Positions 34,163 to 42,485 of a DNA stretch of 64,000 nt are shown here, piece after piece (the first letter of the stretch is position 1; every line of letters begins with the position of its first letter). This DNA comes from Blautia sp. GTDB taxonomy: Bacteria; Bacillota; Clostridia; Lachnospirales; Lachnospiraceae. The position numbers and the translations under genes are program-made. The notes beneath the pieces were generated by a model. That model saw nothing but the letters and a program-made list of their open reading frames with translations. It was not told the DNA's origin and searched no databases. The stretch is taken from contig JAMPHB010000001.1 in the NCBI GenBank assembly GCA_023663685.1, positions 720,068-784,067 on the forward strand, in the 5' to 3' direction.

Positions 34163-35521
34163 TTATTGGTTTTGATTTTCATTCTCCGAATCGTCCGAGG
34201 CACTGCCGTCTTCCTCTCCCGGCGCTTCCCCAGAATCACCTCCGGCGTTCTCTCCCGGCTCCTCTGCTCCCGCCTCCGCGATATGCACCGTCACCGTCGT
34301 CACCTGATATGCGTAATTCTCCTCGTTCAGCTCCAGCACCAGAACTACCTGATGCGTCCCCTCTGCGAGTCCCGTCACATCAATACTTGCGTCAATCTCC
34401 TCCATGCTGAGCAGATTCAGATCCCTCTGCAGCGCGCTGACCATCACATAGACTGACGAGTCAGGGAAGGATAGCTCATATCCCTCCTCCAGCCCCACCA
34501 CCTGAATCCGGTCAGTGCTTATCACATATCTCTGGGTCTTGTAGGGCTCAATCCGCACGGTCACAGAAACTCTGCCGTCCGCAGCGTCCACCAGCTCCAC
34601 GCCGTCCGGCAGAAATTCCGTAATGTCGATCGTCGTGGAGATGCTCTCCGTCGCGCCGGTCACATCAATGATATCCTCCGGAATGACCAGCGACATGAGG
34701 GGATTGAGCACCGAGGAGGCTCCCTTTACTTCCACCACCTGCGGGTCGCTGCTGATGCCCACCACGCTGTAATCTCCCTCCGGCGTCCCCGTCGTGGAGA
34801 AGGATAAGGGCAGCTCCTTGATCACAAGAATCCGCGCCGATACCGTCACACTGGAAGCGCTCAGGGTGAGCCTTGTGGTGTCAATCTCCTTGCCATTTGC
34901 ATCGTAGAGCACCGGCATCACCGTATCCGACAGATTCACCGACATGCCATCCACGTCAATCGTCGCTACCACACTGGCGACTCTCTCCACAATGGATTCC
35001 GGCCCGGAAATCCTGAGTCTGCTCGGATTCACCACTGTCACCTCGCCGAGGGCATAGCCGTCCGCCACCGTGCCGCTGGTGTCCGCGGTGATCATCACCC
35101 TCTTTTCCGCCAGATTCTCCAAAGAGAGCTTTAAGTACTTCTTATTCGGATAATTCAGGGCATTATTGGAACGCACGCTGCTGATCTCAATCGGTACGCT
35201 GGCGGTCTCGCCGCCCTCCTCGATCATCATGCGGTTTAGATCCGCCACCGCGCGAAAATCCGTATCCTCCAGATTCTTTAGCACACTCCGCTTGGCCGTC
35301 ACCGCAAAGGTCACGATATTGGAATTGTCCAGCACCTCGTAGCATTTATTCTGCTCCGTGACCGCAGAGACATTCTCCACAGTCACATTCGTGGTAAAGG
35401 TCTGGGTAATCTTAGGGTCATCAATATTATATACGACCAGCCAGAGAATAAATGCAAGGCCAACCGCAAGAATTTTAAATGGCAGATTATTTGTCACTAT
35501 GCCCAGAAGCTTTCTTGCCAT
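34163..35521 (-). CDS. cdaR: CdaR, YbbR-domain regulator of the diadenylate cyclase
   Basis: A 452-aa protein with one N-terminal membrane segment (NNLPFKILAVGLAFILWLVV) and four extracellular YbbR-type beta repeats between about 35 and 410. A flexible acidic C-terminus follows (EEPGENAGGDSGEAPGEEDG). It modulates CdaA at the membrane. The ATG has AAGGAGG upstream inside the end of cdaA; the genes overlap by 35 bases. Confidence 0.93.
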   Translation of the reverse strand: MARKLLGIVTNNLPFKILAVGLAFILWLVVYNIDDPKITQTFTTNVTVENVSAVTEQNKCYEVLDNSNIVTFAVTAKRSVLKNLEDTDFRAVADLNRMMIEEGGETASVPIEISSVRSNNALNYPNKKYLKLSLENLAEKRVMITADTSGTVADGYALGEVTVVNPSRLRISGPESIVERVASVVATIDVDGMSVNLSDTVMPVLYDANGKEIDTTRLTLSASSVTVSARILVIKELPLSFSTTGTPEGDYSVVGISSDPQVVEVKGASSVLNPLMSLVIPEDIIDVTGATESISTTIDITEFLPDGVELVDAADGRVSVTVRIEPYKTQRYVISTDRIQVVGLEEGYELSFPDSSVYVMVSALQRDLNLLSMEEIDASIDVTGLAEGTHQVVLVLELNEENYAYQVTTVTVHIAEAGAEEPGENAGGDSGEAPGEEDGSASDDSENENQNQ

Positions 35522-36392
35522 TCTTCAACCTCCTTTTTAAGAGCTCCAGCCCCGCCGCCTCGTGGCTTTTGGTCTGCAGGTATGTGAGCTTCTCCCGAAG
35601 CTCCATCTGATCGACATCATGGAAAATCTGTCCCCGCATGGCAACAGACACCTTCCCTGTCTCCTCTGACACCACAATCGTCATGGAATCGCTGACCTCG
35701 CTGATTCCCACCGCCGCGCGGTGGCGGGTGCCTAAGTCCTTACTCAGGGAAAGACTGTCCGACAATGGCAGATAGCAGGTGGCAGACACCACCCGGTCTC
35801 CCCGGACAATAATGGCGCCGTCGTGCAGCGGCGTATTCTTCTCGAAAATATTGATCAACAGCTGGCTCGTCAGTATGGCGTCCACGTCGATTCCCGTCCG
35901 CACATACTCGTTCAAAAGGATTTCGTCCTCAATCACAATCAGCGCTCCCGTCTTTACCTTTCCCATTGCAAAGCAGGCCTTTATAAGCTCATCCACGGTC
36001 TTATCCGAAAATTTATAATCGTCGGTTTTGCCGATGCTGAACCATCTCCCGAAAAAATTCTTTCCACCCAGGTTCTCCAGCGCCTTTCTAAGCTCCGGCT
36101 GAAAGATGATCACGAGAGCCACAAGTCCGACGCTCAGCATATTCTGCGCCAGCCAGAGAATGGTGTTCATCTGGAAGAAAGCCGCAATCAGCACAAACAG
36201 CAAAATCGCCATCAGTCCCTTGAACAGATTCCACGCCCGGGTATTTTTCACCCACAAAAGCATATGATAAAAGAGAAAGGATATAATGATGATCTCGACA
36301 ATATCCACCCATGACACCGTAATATCCGGCAGGCCAAGGACTGCCGACGCCTTGTCATAGAATTCACTCAGCTTTCCAGAAAAATCCTGCAT
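35487..36392 (-). CDS. cdaA: Diadenylate cyclase CdaA
   Basis: A 301-aa enzyme making c-di-AMP from two ATP. Three membrane helices lie in about 20-100. The DAC domain has the catalytic NTPLHDGAIIVRG (DGA) and GTRHRAAVGISEVSD (RHR). c-di-AMP controls potassium, osmolyte and wall homeostasis. It is followed by cdaR, glmM and HPr, and preceded by two membrane-protein genes, all apparently read from the promoter at about 37.9 kb. Confidence 0.97.
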   Translation of the reverse strand: MQDFSGKLSEFYDKASAVLGLPDITVSWVDIVEIIIISFLFYHMLLWVKNTRAWNLFKGLMAILLFVLIAAFFQMNTILWLAQNMLSVGLVALVIIFQPELRKALENLGGKNFFGRWFSIGKTDDYKFSDKTVDELIKACFAMGKVKTGALIVIEDEILLNEYVRTGIDVDAILTSQLLINIFEKNTPLHDGAIIVRGDRVVSATCYLPLSDSLSLSKDLGTRHRAAVGISEVSDSMTIVVSEETGKVSVAMRGQIFHDVDQMELREKLTYLQTKSHEAAGLELLKRRLKNGKKASGHSDK

Positions 36393-36418
36393 ATGCGCTC
36401 CCTTCGCATGTATCCATC

Positions 36419-37465
36419 CTATTTCAGCAGATTCTCGTCAATATCCAGCTCCTTGGCGATCACCTTCCGGCTCGTCGCCTCCTGCTCCTCATTCAGCGTC
36501 TGCTTCGTGCGCTCGATACGCCGGCCCATATTGGAGGTATTGCCGAAATGCTTCACCTTAACCTCACTTGTCGCCACCAGCTTCTTGGGCACAGCCTTCA
36601 CATAATAGTAGTATTCATCGTCCTCAAACTGGACGCGCTCTGTCCGGTCATAGTCCAGATTCATAAACAAAAATTCCAGCAGAAAGGCAATCAGCAGGGA
36701 AATCAGGTTCCCCAGCAAAAGCCACAGCGTCTTCTGTGAGATATTGAGCACCAGATAGCCCACGAACAGACCCGCCAGCTCAATCAGCACGCCCGAAATA
36801 ATCGCCAGCGTCCACGCGTGATCCACCTCCAGCCGCCGCACCACATACACGACCGTCGCGGTCACAACGAAGATGGCAAGCACGAGATACATCTCCTTGT
36901 TGTTGATAATCTGCCCCACGCAGATACTGAACTTGGAGGAGACAGCCTCCTCCCCGCTCTCCACCGCCACCAGCGCTCCCTCATTCCTTTTGATGCCGTC
37001 AAGGAAAAAATAGAGAACCGTGCCGCAGACCACCGCGATCACGGAATACACTTCCCGCAGCAACCCGGTGACCAGTGGCATCACATAAGGGATATGAAAG
37101 TGGAAGCAGACCGGCGTGAGGAGCGCCGCAATCCCGTCCTTCGGCGCAAAACGGAAATACACCAGCATAAGCACCGCAAAGAGCACCAGTGCCGTGACCG
37201 CCGCCTCCAGCGACAGGGCATAGAGATCAGCCAGCACAATCAATGCCACAAACCAGATCATGGTGTAGACCGGGAACACCGCGCACACCAGCGACAGAAC
37301 CAGCGCCACCGGAAGGGTGCTGATCCTCTCCATATAGCCGATATTCGCATTGATTGTCGAAAAAATCAAAAACGCCAGAATAAATTTAATCACAGGAAAC
37401 AGATATGTCTCATATTTTCCATAGAAATGAATCATTCTATCCCTGATTTCCAATATTTTCGTCAT
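36419..37465 (-). CDS. Polytopic membrane protein of unknown function
   Basis: A 348-aa protein with about eight hydrophobic segments between residues 18 and 270 (LFPVIKFILAFLIFSTINAN, LALVLF-type stretches, TLWLLLGNLISLLIAFLLEF) and a cytoplasmic, charged C-terminus of about 75 residues (RIERTKQTLNEEQEATSRKV). I recognise it only as a conserved protein that accompanies cdaA in Clostridia. It may be functionally linked to c-di-AMP or the cell envelope. Co-transcribed with the next gene upstream (9-base gap). Confidence 0.75.
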   Translation of the reverse strand: MTKILEIRDRMIHFYGKYETYLFPVIKFILAFLIFSTINANIGYMERISTLPVALVLSLVCAVFPVYTMIWFVALIVLADLYALSLEAAVTALVLFAVLMLVYFRFAPKDGIAALLTPVCFHFHIPYVMPLVTGLLREVYSVIAVVCGTVLYFFLDGIKRNEGALVAVESGEEAVSSKFSICVGQIINNKEMYLVLAIFVVTATVVYVVRRLEVDHAWTLAIISGVLIELAGLFVGYLVLNISQKTLWLLLGNLISLLIAFLLEFLFMNLDYDRTERVQFEDDEYYYYVKAVPKKLVATSEVKVKHFGNTSNMGRRIERTKQTLNEEQEATSRKVIAKELDIDENLLK

Positions 37466-37474
37466 AAAACCCCC

Positions 37475-37879
37475 CTACGACTTCAAACGGTCTTCCCGCT
37501 TGTATAATTTGCGGGCTCTCGTCATATGTCCCTCGTAGTTCTTAAGCCGTCTTCTGCCGCGGCGGTAACGCATATAGTACACGAGCAGCGTCGCGAGCAG
37601 ATAGAGTGCCATAAAGCCGGCATACAGCATAAGAAGCCGTACACCCAGATCCAGAAGCTCCAGATTATTGACAAGAAGCGTGACGCCCTCAATATCGCTC
37701 ATCACCCACAAGATCACCAGCAGGGCATAGGCCACGGTTCCGGTGATAAAGCTTTTTAACAGCTCCTTGCTGACATAATCCCACATATAATACTGTCCCA
37801 TCTGCCGGTCGATCCTGTCCTTGTGGACGTCGTACACCGCCATATGATACAGCTCCTTTACGCGCTCCTCATCAATCAT
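37475..37879 (-). CDS. Small membrane protein of unknown function
   Basis: A 134-aa protein. A hydrophilic N-terminus of about 45 residues is followed by two membrane segments (FITGTVAYALLVILWV near 46-65, LLMLYAGFMALYLLATLLVY near 85-106) and a highly basic tail (RYRRGRRRLKNYEGH). It is the first gene after the promoter at 37911-37938 and leads the cdaA operon. No family is recognised. Confidence 0.75.
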   Translation of the reverse strand: MIDEERVKELYHMAVYDVHKDRIDRQMGQYYMWDYVSKELLKSFITGTVAYALLVILWVMSDIEGVTLLVNNLELLDLGVRLLMLYAGFMALYLLATLLVYYMRYRRGRRRLKNYEGHMTRARKLYKREDRLKS

Positions 37880-37910
37880 ACAGACTCCTTATATTTAAAC
37901 CTTTGGATTT

Positions 37911-37938
37911 ATTATACCATACCTGTCATATTTTTCAA
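37911..37938 (-). promoter_or_regulatory. SigA-type promoter for the cdaA-glmM operon
   Basis: On the minus strand TTGAAA (37933-37938) and TATAAT (37911-37916) are 16 bases apart; the -10 is preceded by TGG, an extended -10 feature. The first gene starts 32 bases downstream of the -10. Confidence 0.8.
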
Positions 37939-37940
37939 AC

Positions 37941-37975
37941 AAAAATAAGCCCCCGACGTATGCCGAAGGCTAAAA
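37941..37975 (-). terminator. Terminator after the YvyF-like gene
   Basis: On the minus strand AGCCTTCGGC and GTCGGGGGCT form a ten-pair stem (G-U pairs included) around ATAC, followed by TTATTTTTG. It separates the hom-comF operon from the cdaA operon promoter. Confidence 0.8.
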
Positions 37976-37997
37976 CCAGCTAAAAATTCAGTAAAAA

Positions 37998-38402
37998 CTA
38001 CAAAAAACGCATCCTGTCGCGATCCTTATCCTTGGAGGATTTGGGCGGCTCCGACAGCTTTGGCTTATCCATCACACTCATAAGATCGTTCGTCATGGTC
38101 TTGCGACAGTTATCGCAGAATCTCCCGGTACGGATCAGCTTGCCGCACTTCTCGCACTCAATCCCTTCCATGGAGTCCTCGGAAAAGCTGAGCCGCTCCT
38201 CCCTGACCCACTGCTTGATCTGCTTGACCGACACATCATTCTCCCTGGAAACCTCGTCGATCGATGCTCCCTTGTGCTCATTGATGTAGTTCTTTACATC
38301 CTGAAACTTGTCCTCCATCGCCTGCCTGCAGGCCGGACACAGCCTCTCATTCGCCAGCACGTTAAATAATCTGCCACAGTTCTTACAATTTCTGACATCC
38401 AT
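37998..38402 (-). CDS. YvyF-like protein (TIGR03826, flagellar-operon type) with two zinc ribbons
   Basis: A 134-aa protein with CKNCGRLFNV and LCPACRQAME at the N-terminus. A helix-turn-helix-like segment follows (GASIDEVSRENDVSVKQIKQ), then a second zinc ribbon CEKCGKLIRTGRFCDNCRKT and a basic tail. This layout fits B. subtilis YvyF, which lies next to comF and the flagellar flgM genes; here too it is next to comF. The ATG at 38402 has AGGAGG seven bases upstream. No other flagellar gene is present. Confidence 0.85.
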   Translation of the reverse strand: MDVRNCKNCGRLFNVLANERLCPACRQAMEDKFQDVKNYINEHKGASIDEVSRENDVSVKQIKQWVREERLSFSEDSMEGIECEKCGKLIRTGRFCDNCRKTMTNDLMSVMDKPKLSEPPKSSKDKDRDRMRFL

Positions 38403-38413
38403 TCTCCAACCTC

Positions 38414-39193
38414 CTATAGTCCCCTGCCTATGCACGCCGCGAGAAAATAAACCTGCTCCACCCCCGCTCTGCGCAGCTCCTTCGCCGCAGCTTCCACGGT
38501 GCTTCCGGTCGTGTAGATATCGTCCACCAAAAGGACTCTCTTATATTGTACTATAAATGGCGCCGTCTGAAAAGCATTTTTCAGATTATTTTTTCTTTCT
38601 TCGACATTTAATTTTTTCTGCGGTTTTGTATTTACCGTCCTTTTTAAGGCTTTAGTCTCGCAGACGAGACCCATGTGCCCTGCCAGTGCCTTTGCCAAAA
38701 GTTCCGCCTGGTCATACCCCCTGCGCCGTTTCTTTCCTCTATACATCGGCACCGGAACTACCGCCTCTATGCCATTTGCAGCAATCCAGTCTCCCCAGCG
38801 CTCACCGGCCGCTCTTCCAAGAAAGACGGCGTACTCCCTGCGGTTGGAGTACTTAAAGCGGTACATGGTCTTTTTGACAGCCCCGCGGTACTCAAACACG
38901 CCTCTGCCCTGCGCAATGTAAGAAAGCGGCTCTTTGCTCCCGGCGCGTCCCTGCAAAAAGCGCCCTGCACAGTCCAGACAGTACTCCCTGTCGCCGCCCA
39001 GGGGCTGCCCGCAGTGCATACAAAAGTTCTCCCCCACGGGAAACAGCTTCTTTGCGCAGGCTCCATGAATCCCCGCAGAAAATTCCTCCGGGGCAAGCAG
39101 GCCGTCGCAGACGGCGCACCTCGGAGGAAACAGAAGCTGCAGCAGCGGTTCCGCCGCCCTGCCCACAATACTTTTTCCCGGAAAACTATCCAA
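38414..39193 (-). CDS. comF: ComF family protein (ComFC-like)
   Basis: A 259-aa protein with an N-terminal zinc-binding part (PPRCAVCDG, FCMHCGQPLGG, CLDCAGRF) and a C-terminal phosphoribosyltransferase-type domain (VVPVPMYRGKKRRRGYDQAE, RVLLVDDIYTTGSTVEAAAK). ComFC is needed for DNA uptake in transformation. The likely start is a TTG at 39193, overlapping the end of hom by eight bases; no clear Shine-Dalgarno is seen, so coupling to hom is probable. Confidence 0.9.
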   Translation of the reverse strand: MDSFPGKSIVGRAAEPLLQLLFPPRCAVCDGLLAPEEFSAGIHGACAKKLFPVGENFCMHCGQPLGGDREYCLDCAGRFLQGRAGSKEPLSYIAQGRGVFEYRGAVKKTMYRFKYSNRREYAVFLGRAAGERWGDWIAANGIEAVVPVPMYRGKKRRRGYDQAELLAKALAGHMGLVCETKALKRTVNTKPQKKLNVEERKNNLKNAFQTAPFIVQYKRVLLVDDIYTTGSTVEAAAKELRRAGVEQVYFLAACIGRGL

Positions 39194-40379
39194 GCCGGAT
39201 ACGGTTCTTCACGTCGATATTCGCCGCACGCATCTCGAAATCCGCCTCCGTCATCGCCTCCGTGGTAAAGCCAGATTCACCTTCCACGCCCGCATCCACA
39301 TAGGAAACCGCGCCAAATGCCGACTCCACCGCCGCCCGGTCTGCGCCGGTGCGCACAAAGAAGCGGTTCACACTGTCCTTATAATCCACCAGTGCAAGCT
39401 TCTCCTGCTGCCAGTTGATATAGATGTTCACATGGGTATGCTTCACCATATCCACCAGATCCGCCACGACCGCGCTGGCCGTGGGAAGCTTTCCCGCGCC
39501 GCTGCCATAAAACATGGCGTCTCCCAGCACATTGCCGTGCACGAAGATGCCGTTAAATACGCCGTTCACATTGCACAGCGGATGCTCCGCCGGAAGCAAA
39601 AAGGGCGCCACCATGCAGGAGTAGCTCTCTCCCTGCTTGCGGCTCATGGCAAGAAGCTTGATGGAGCACTTCATCGCCTTTGCATAAATGAAATCCTCCG
39701 CCGTAAGCTTCGTGATTCCCTCACAGTGTATATCCTCGTAATCCACCTGCTGTCCGCAGACTAAGGAGGTCAGGATCGCAATCTTGCGGCAGGGGTCGTG
39801 CCCCTCGATATCCGCCGTGGGATCCTTCTCCGCATAGCCCTTCTCCTGCGCATCCTTTAACACCTCGTCAAAGTCCGCGCCCTCCTCCGCCATCTTCGTG
39901 AGCATATAGTTGGTAGTGCCGTTTAAGATTCCGGTGATCTCCTCAATCTCGTCCGCCGTCAGACACTTGTTTAACGGACGGATGATCGGGATTCCGCCGC
40001 CCACGCTGGCCTCAAACTGGAAGTTGACCCCCTGCTCGCGCGCGAGCTTAATCAGCTCCGCACCCTTTGCCGCCACGAGATTTTTGTTGCTGGTGGTCAC
40101 CTGCTTGCCCGCAAGGAGCATCTCCTTCACGAAGGTGTAGGCGGGCTCCACGCCGCCCATCGTCTCCACCACGATGCCGACCTCCGGGTCGTTCACGATC
40201 GTCTGGTAATCGTGAATGATCTTATCCTCCATCGGATCTCCCGGAAAATCCCTGAGATCCAGAATATACTTGACCTCCACCGGCTGTCCCGCGCGCTCTG
40301 CGATCCTTCCCCGGTTGATCTTCAATACCTCAACCACACCGGAGCCGATGGTTCCGTAACCCATTACTGCTATCTTCAT
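39186..40379 (-). CDS. hom: Homoserine dehydrogenase
   Basis: A 397-aa enzyme reducing aspartate semialdehyde to homoserine for threonine and methionine synthesis. NAD(P) motif GYGTIGSGVVEVL; TSNKNLVAAKG; the catalytic region GGGIPIIRPLNKCL, GILNGTTNYMLTKM, YAEKDPTADIEGHDPCRKIA. A C-terminal ACT-like stretch occupies about 320-397 and lacks the usual long tail. It has GGGAG upstream and sits between the SPFH gene and comF. Confidence 0.96.
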   Translation of the reverse strand: MKIAVMGYGTIGSGVVEVLKINRGRIAERAGQPVEVKYILDLRDFPGDPMEDKIIHDYQTIVNDPEVGIVVETMGGVEPAYTFVKEMLLAGKQVTTSNKNLVAAKGAELIKLAREQGVNFQFEASVGGGIPIIRPLNKCLTADEIEEITGILNGTTNYMLTKMAEEGADFDEVLKDAQEKGYAEKDPTADIEGHDPCRKIAILTSLVCGQQVDYEDIHCEGITKLTAEDFIYAKAMKCSIKLLAMSRKQGESYSCMVAPFLLPAEHPLCNVNGVFNGIFVHGNVLGDAMFYGSGAGKLPTASAVVADLVDMVKHTHVNIYINWQQEKLALVDYKDSVNRFFVRTGADRAAVESAFGAVSYVDAGVEGESGFTTEAMTEADFEMRAANIDVKNRIRLG

Positions 40380-40392
40380 ATTCTTTTACTCC

Positions 40393-41679
40393 CTATCTTC
40401 TCGGCCTGCCGCACTCACTGCAGAACTTGCCCGTATTTACCGTGCCGCATTCGCACGTCCACCCGCCCGCAGGCATCGGCTTACCGCACTCACTGCAGAA
40501 CTTGCCCGTATTCACCGTGCCGCATTCACACGTCCACCCGTCCGCAGGCTGCTGCACCGGCTGCCCGGCTCCTCCTGCTGCCGTGGCTCCTCCCATTGCG
40601 GGATTTTGCGGCATCGCCTGCCCGGCTCCTCCCATTGCGGGATTTTGCGGCATCGCCTGCCCGGCTCCTCCCATGGGATAGCCCTGCTGCATCTGCATCT
40701 GTGCAAGATTGGTGGCAGAGGTCGCACCCGCCATATTGCCCATGGCGTTCATACCCATGCCCATGCCCATGAAGCCCGCCATCGCGCCGTTCGCGTTGGA
40801 GCCTGCCGCCTCCATGCCGCGCGCCATCGCGCCCTGCACATAGCCCTCCCGGACAGTGGGGTCAGAGAGCATCGCTCCCTGATTGCGCATATTGATGAGC
40901 TTCTGGGACTCCTCGTCGTAGGAGAGGCTTGCGATTCCGACCGCCTGAATCTCCATGCCCCTTGTCTGGTTCCAGTCCTCGTCCAGAATGGAAGACATGT
41001 ACTTGCCCAGCTCCCTCGCCTTGCTGGTGACAAAGGAAATCCTCTGTCCCTCCGCGGACATCTGGTTGATTGCCGACTGCAGCGCCTCCAAAAACTCGGA
41101 GAGATACTGCTCGTTGATCTCCGTGATATCCACATGATCCTTATTTCTCGGTATCGCTTCCGCGTAAAACTGCAGGGGATTTACGATTTTTATGGAGTAT
41201 GTCCCGTGCGCCCGCAAAAACAGCTCCGAATTGTAGAAGAAATCAAAATAGTTGATCGGCTGTCTCGTGCCGAACTTGATGCCCTTGATCTCCTGCAGAT
41301 TGATAAAGAACACCTTCTGCGCCTTGGGGGTCTGTCCGCCGAACTTGATGCGGTTGAAGGACTCCTGCAGGGTCTCCCCGAACTCCCCGTTAAACAGAGA
41401 GGGCATGGAGGAATTATCCACCTTGTAGTAGCCCGGCTCCGCCGTGTAATCCACCACCTTGCCTCCGTCTACCAGAAGCATAAACTGGTTGTCATATACA
41501 TGGATGATGGAGCCGTTACTCACCGTGTCCTCGGTTCCCTTCTTATTCTGCCCTTTCCGCATCAGCACGCCCCTTGCAAAGACGGTCTGGTCGCTCATAG
41601 CGTCCGCTTCATACACCTCCAGCCACTGATCCGAAAAGCCGCCTCCGATTGCTTTTCCAATTGCTCTGATAATTCCCAT
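40393..41679 (-). CDS. SPFH-domain protein (YdjI-like) with duplicated C-terminal zinc ribbon
   Basis: A 428-aa protein. The SPFH/band-7 domain covers about 10-270. A Gly/Met/Ala-rich linker includes GAGQAMPQNPAMG twice. Two zinc ribbons of 25-residue period close the protein (WTCECGTVNTGKFCSECGKP). There is no membrane segment; family members act as scaffolds at membranes, such as B. subtilis YdjI in the PspA system. AGGAGG lies eight bases before the ATG at 41679. The upstream gene is the zinc-ribbon/Tim44-like partner. Confidence 0.88.
   Translation of the reverse strand: MGIIRAIGKAIGGGFSDQWLEVYEADAMSDQTVFARGVLMRKGQNKKGTEDTVSNGSIIHVYDNQFMLLVDGGKVVDYTAEPGYYKVDNSSMPSLFNGEFGETLQESFNRIKFGGQTPKAQKVFFINLQEIKGIKFGTRQPINYFDFFYNSELFLRAHGTYSIKIVNPLQFYAEAIPRNKDHVDITEINEQYLSEFLEALQSAINQMSAEGQRISFVTSKARELGKYMSSILDEDWNQTRGMEIQAVGIASLSYDEESQKLINMRNQGAMLSDPTVREGYVQGAMARGMEAAGSNANGAMAGFMGMGMGMNAMGNMAGATSATNLAQMQMQQGYPMGGAGQAMPQNPAMGGAGQAMPQNPAMGGATAAGGAGQPVQQPADGWTCECGTVNTGKFCSECGKPMPAGGWTCECGTVNTGKFCSECGRPRR
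40411..40560 (-). repeat. Two 75-bp tandem units encoding the double zinc ribbon
   Basis: Bases starting at 40411 and at 40486 are near-identical 75-base units, each encoding one 25-residue zinc ribbon. The few differences are mostly synonymous, which indicates a recent duplication or conversion. Confidence 0.85.
40585..40674 (-). repeat. 39-bp tandem repeat in the SPFH linker
   Basis: Identical 39-base units start at 40585 and 40624, with a partial third at 40663. They encode the linker repeat MGGAGQAMPQNPA. Because 39 is a multiple of three, copy-number change keeps the frame. Confidence 0.9.
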
Positions 41680-41709
41680 ATCCTGTTCCTCCTTCATCTT
41701 TCCTGCCGC

Positions 41710-42483
41710 TTACACATGGTGATAATCGACCTCGTAGTATTTGTTCAGCGACCACACCTTAATATTGACCGGCGTCACCGCCGACCCGCAATATTCACAT
41801 ACCATCCGTCCCAGATTCCTGACGGGCGCGCCACAGTTCGGGCAGACCGTGCCCACGGCGCTTCCGCCCACAGCGTCCGCGTCCTGTATGTAGAGAAGCT
41901 CCAGATTGTACTTCGTCTGCTCCTTGCGCTCCCTTAAACCCTCCGTGACCCGGTCGCCGCTCACTTTATAATGATAGTACTCCACTGCGCTCTGAATGGT
42001 GATGACGCACTTCCCGCCACCTTTTCTATAGTTCGCGATCTCGGTCTGGTGAATCCGAATATCATCGTACACCTCCCTGACCGACGCCGCCTGGTTTGCG
42101 GCAATTACATTTTCCACCTGCCGCCGTACCTCTTCGGAGGCATCCGTCAGGCGGTCTATGTTCCCTGACGAAATCGCAAGCAGCGCGGAGGTCAGCATAT
42201 TTTCAGCCTTATGCTTAAACTCCCGCCACACGAAGTCCGGGAAATCCCGGGCAATCTGCGGCTCCATAAGCCTCGTCATGCCGGAGACAGATTTCGGCGT
42301 CGCCGCCAGCTCATCTGCCTGCCGGTTCAGCCCCTCGGCCAGACTGTCCGTGCCGAAGGCCGCCCGCGAAAAATTTCGTATTTTATTGCGGAGCACGAGA
42401 GCTCCCACTCCGGCCGCCACAAGGACTGCGGCGAACACGCCGAGCCCCACGGCGGCTCCGATGCTGACTGCAAGACAAATCAC
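41710..42483 (-). CDS. Membrane-anchored Tim44-like protein with C-terminal zinc ribbon
   Basis: A 257-aa protein with an N-terminal membrane segment (AVSIGAAVGLGVFAAVLVAA). A Tim44/calcineurin-like domain follows at about 60-215 (WREFKHKAENMLTSALLAIS, KCVITIQSAVEYYHYKV), then a zinc ribbon (VCPNCGAPVRNLGRMVCEYC). The GTG at 42483 is chosen because GGGGAGGAG lies five bases upstream and removes the overlap with prfB that a reading from 42534 would cause. It likely works with the SPFH protein encoded next. The Tim44 similarity is by eye only. Confidence 0.7.
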   Translation of the reverse strand: MICLAVSIGAAVGLGVFAAVLVAAGVGALVLRNKIRNFSRAAFGTDSLAEGLNRQADELAATPKSVSGMTRLMEPQIARDFPDFVWREFKHKAENMLTSALLAISSGNIDRLTDASEEVRRQVENVIAANQAASVREVYDDIRIHQTEIANYRKGGGKCVITIQSAVEYYHYKVSGDRVTEGLRERKEQTKYNLELLYIQDADAVGGSAVGTVCPNCGAPVRNLGRMVCEYCGSAVTPVNIKVWSLNKYYEVDYHHV

Positions 42484-42485
42484 GT

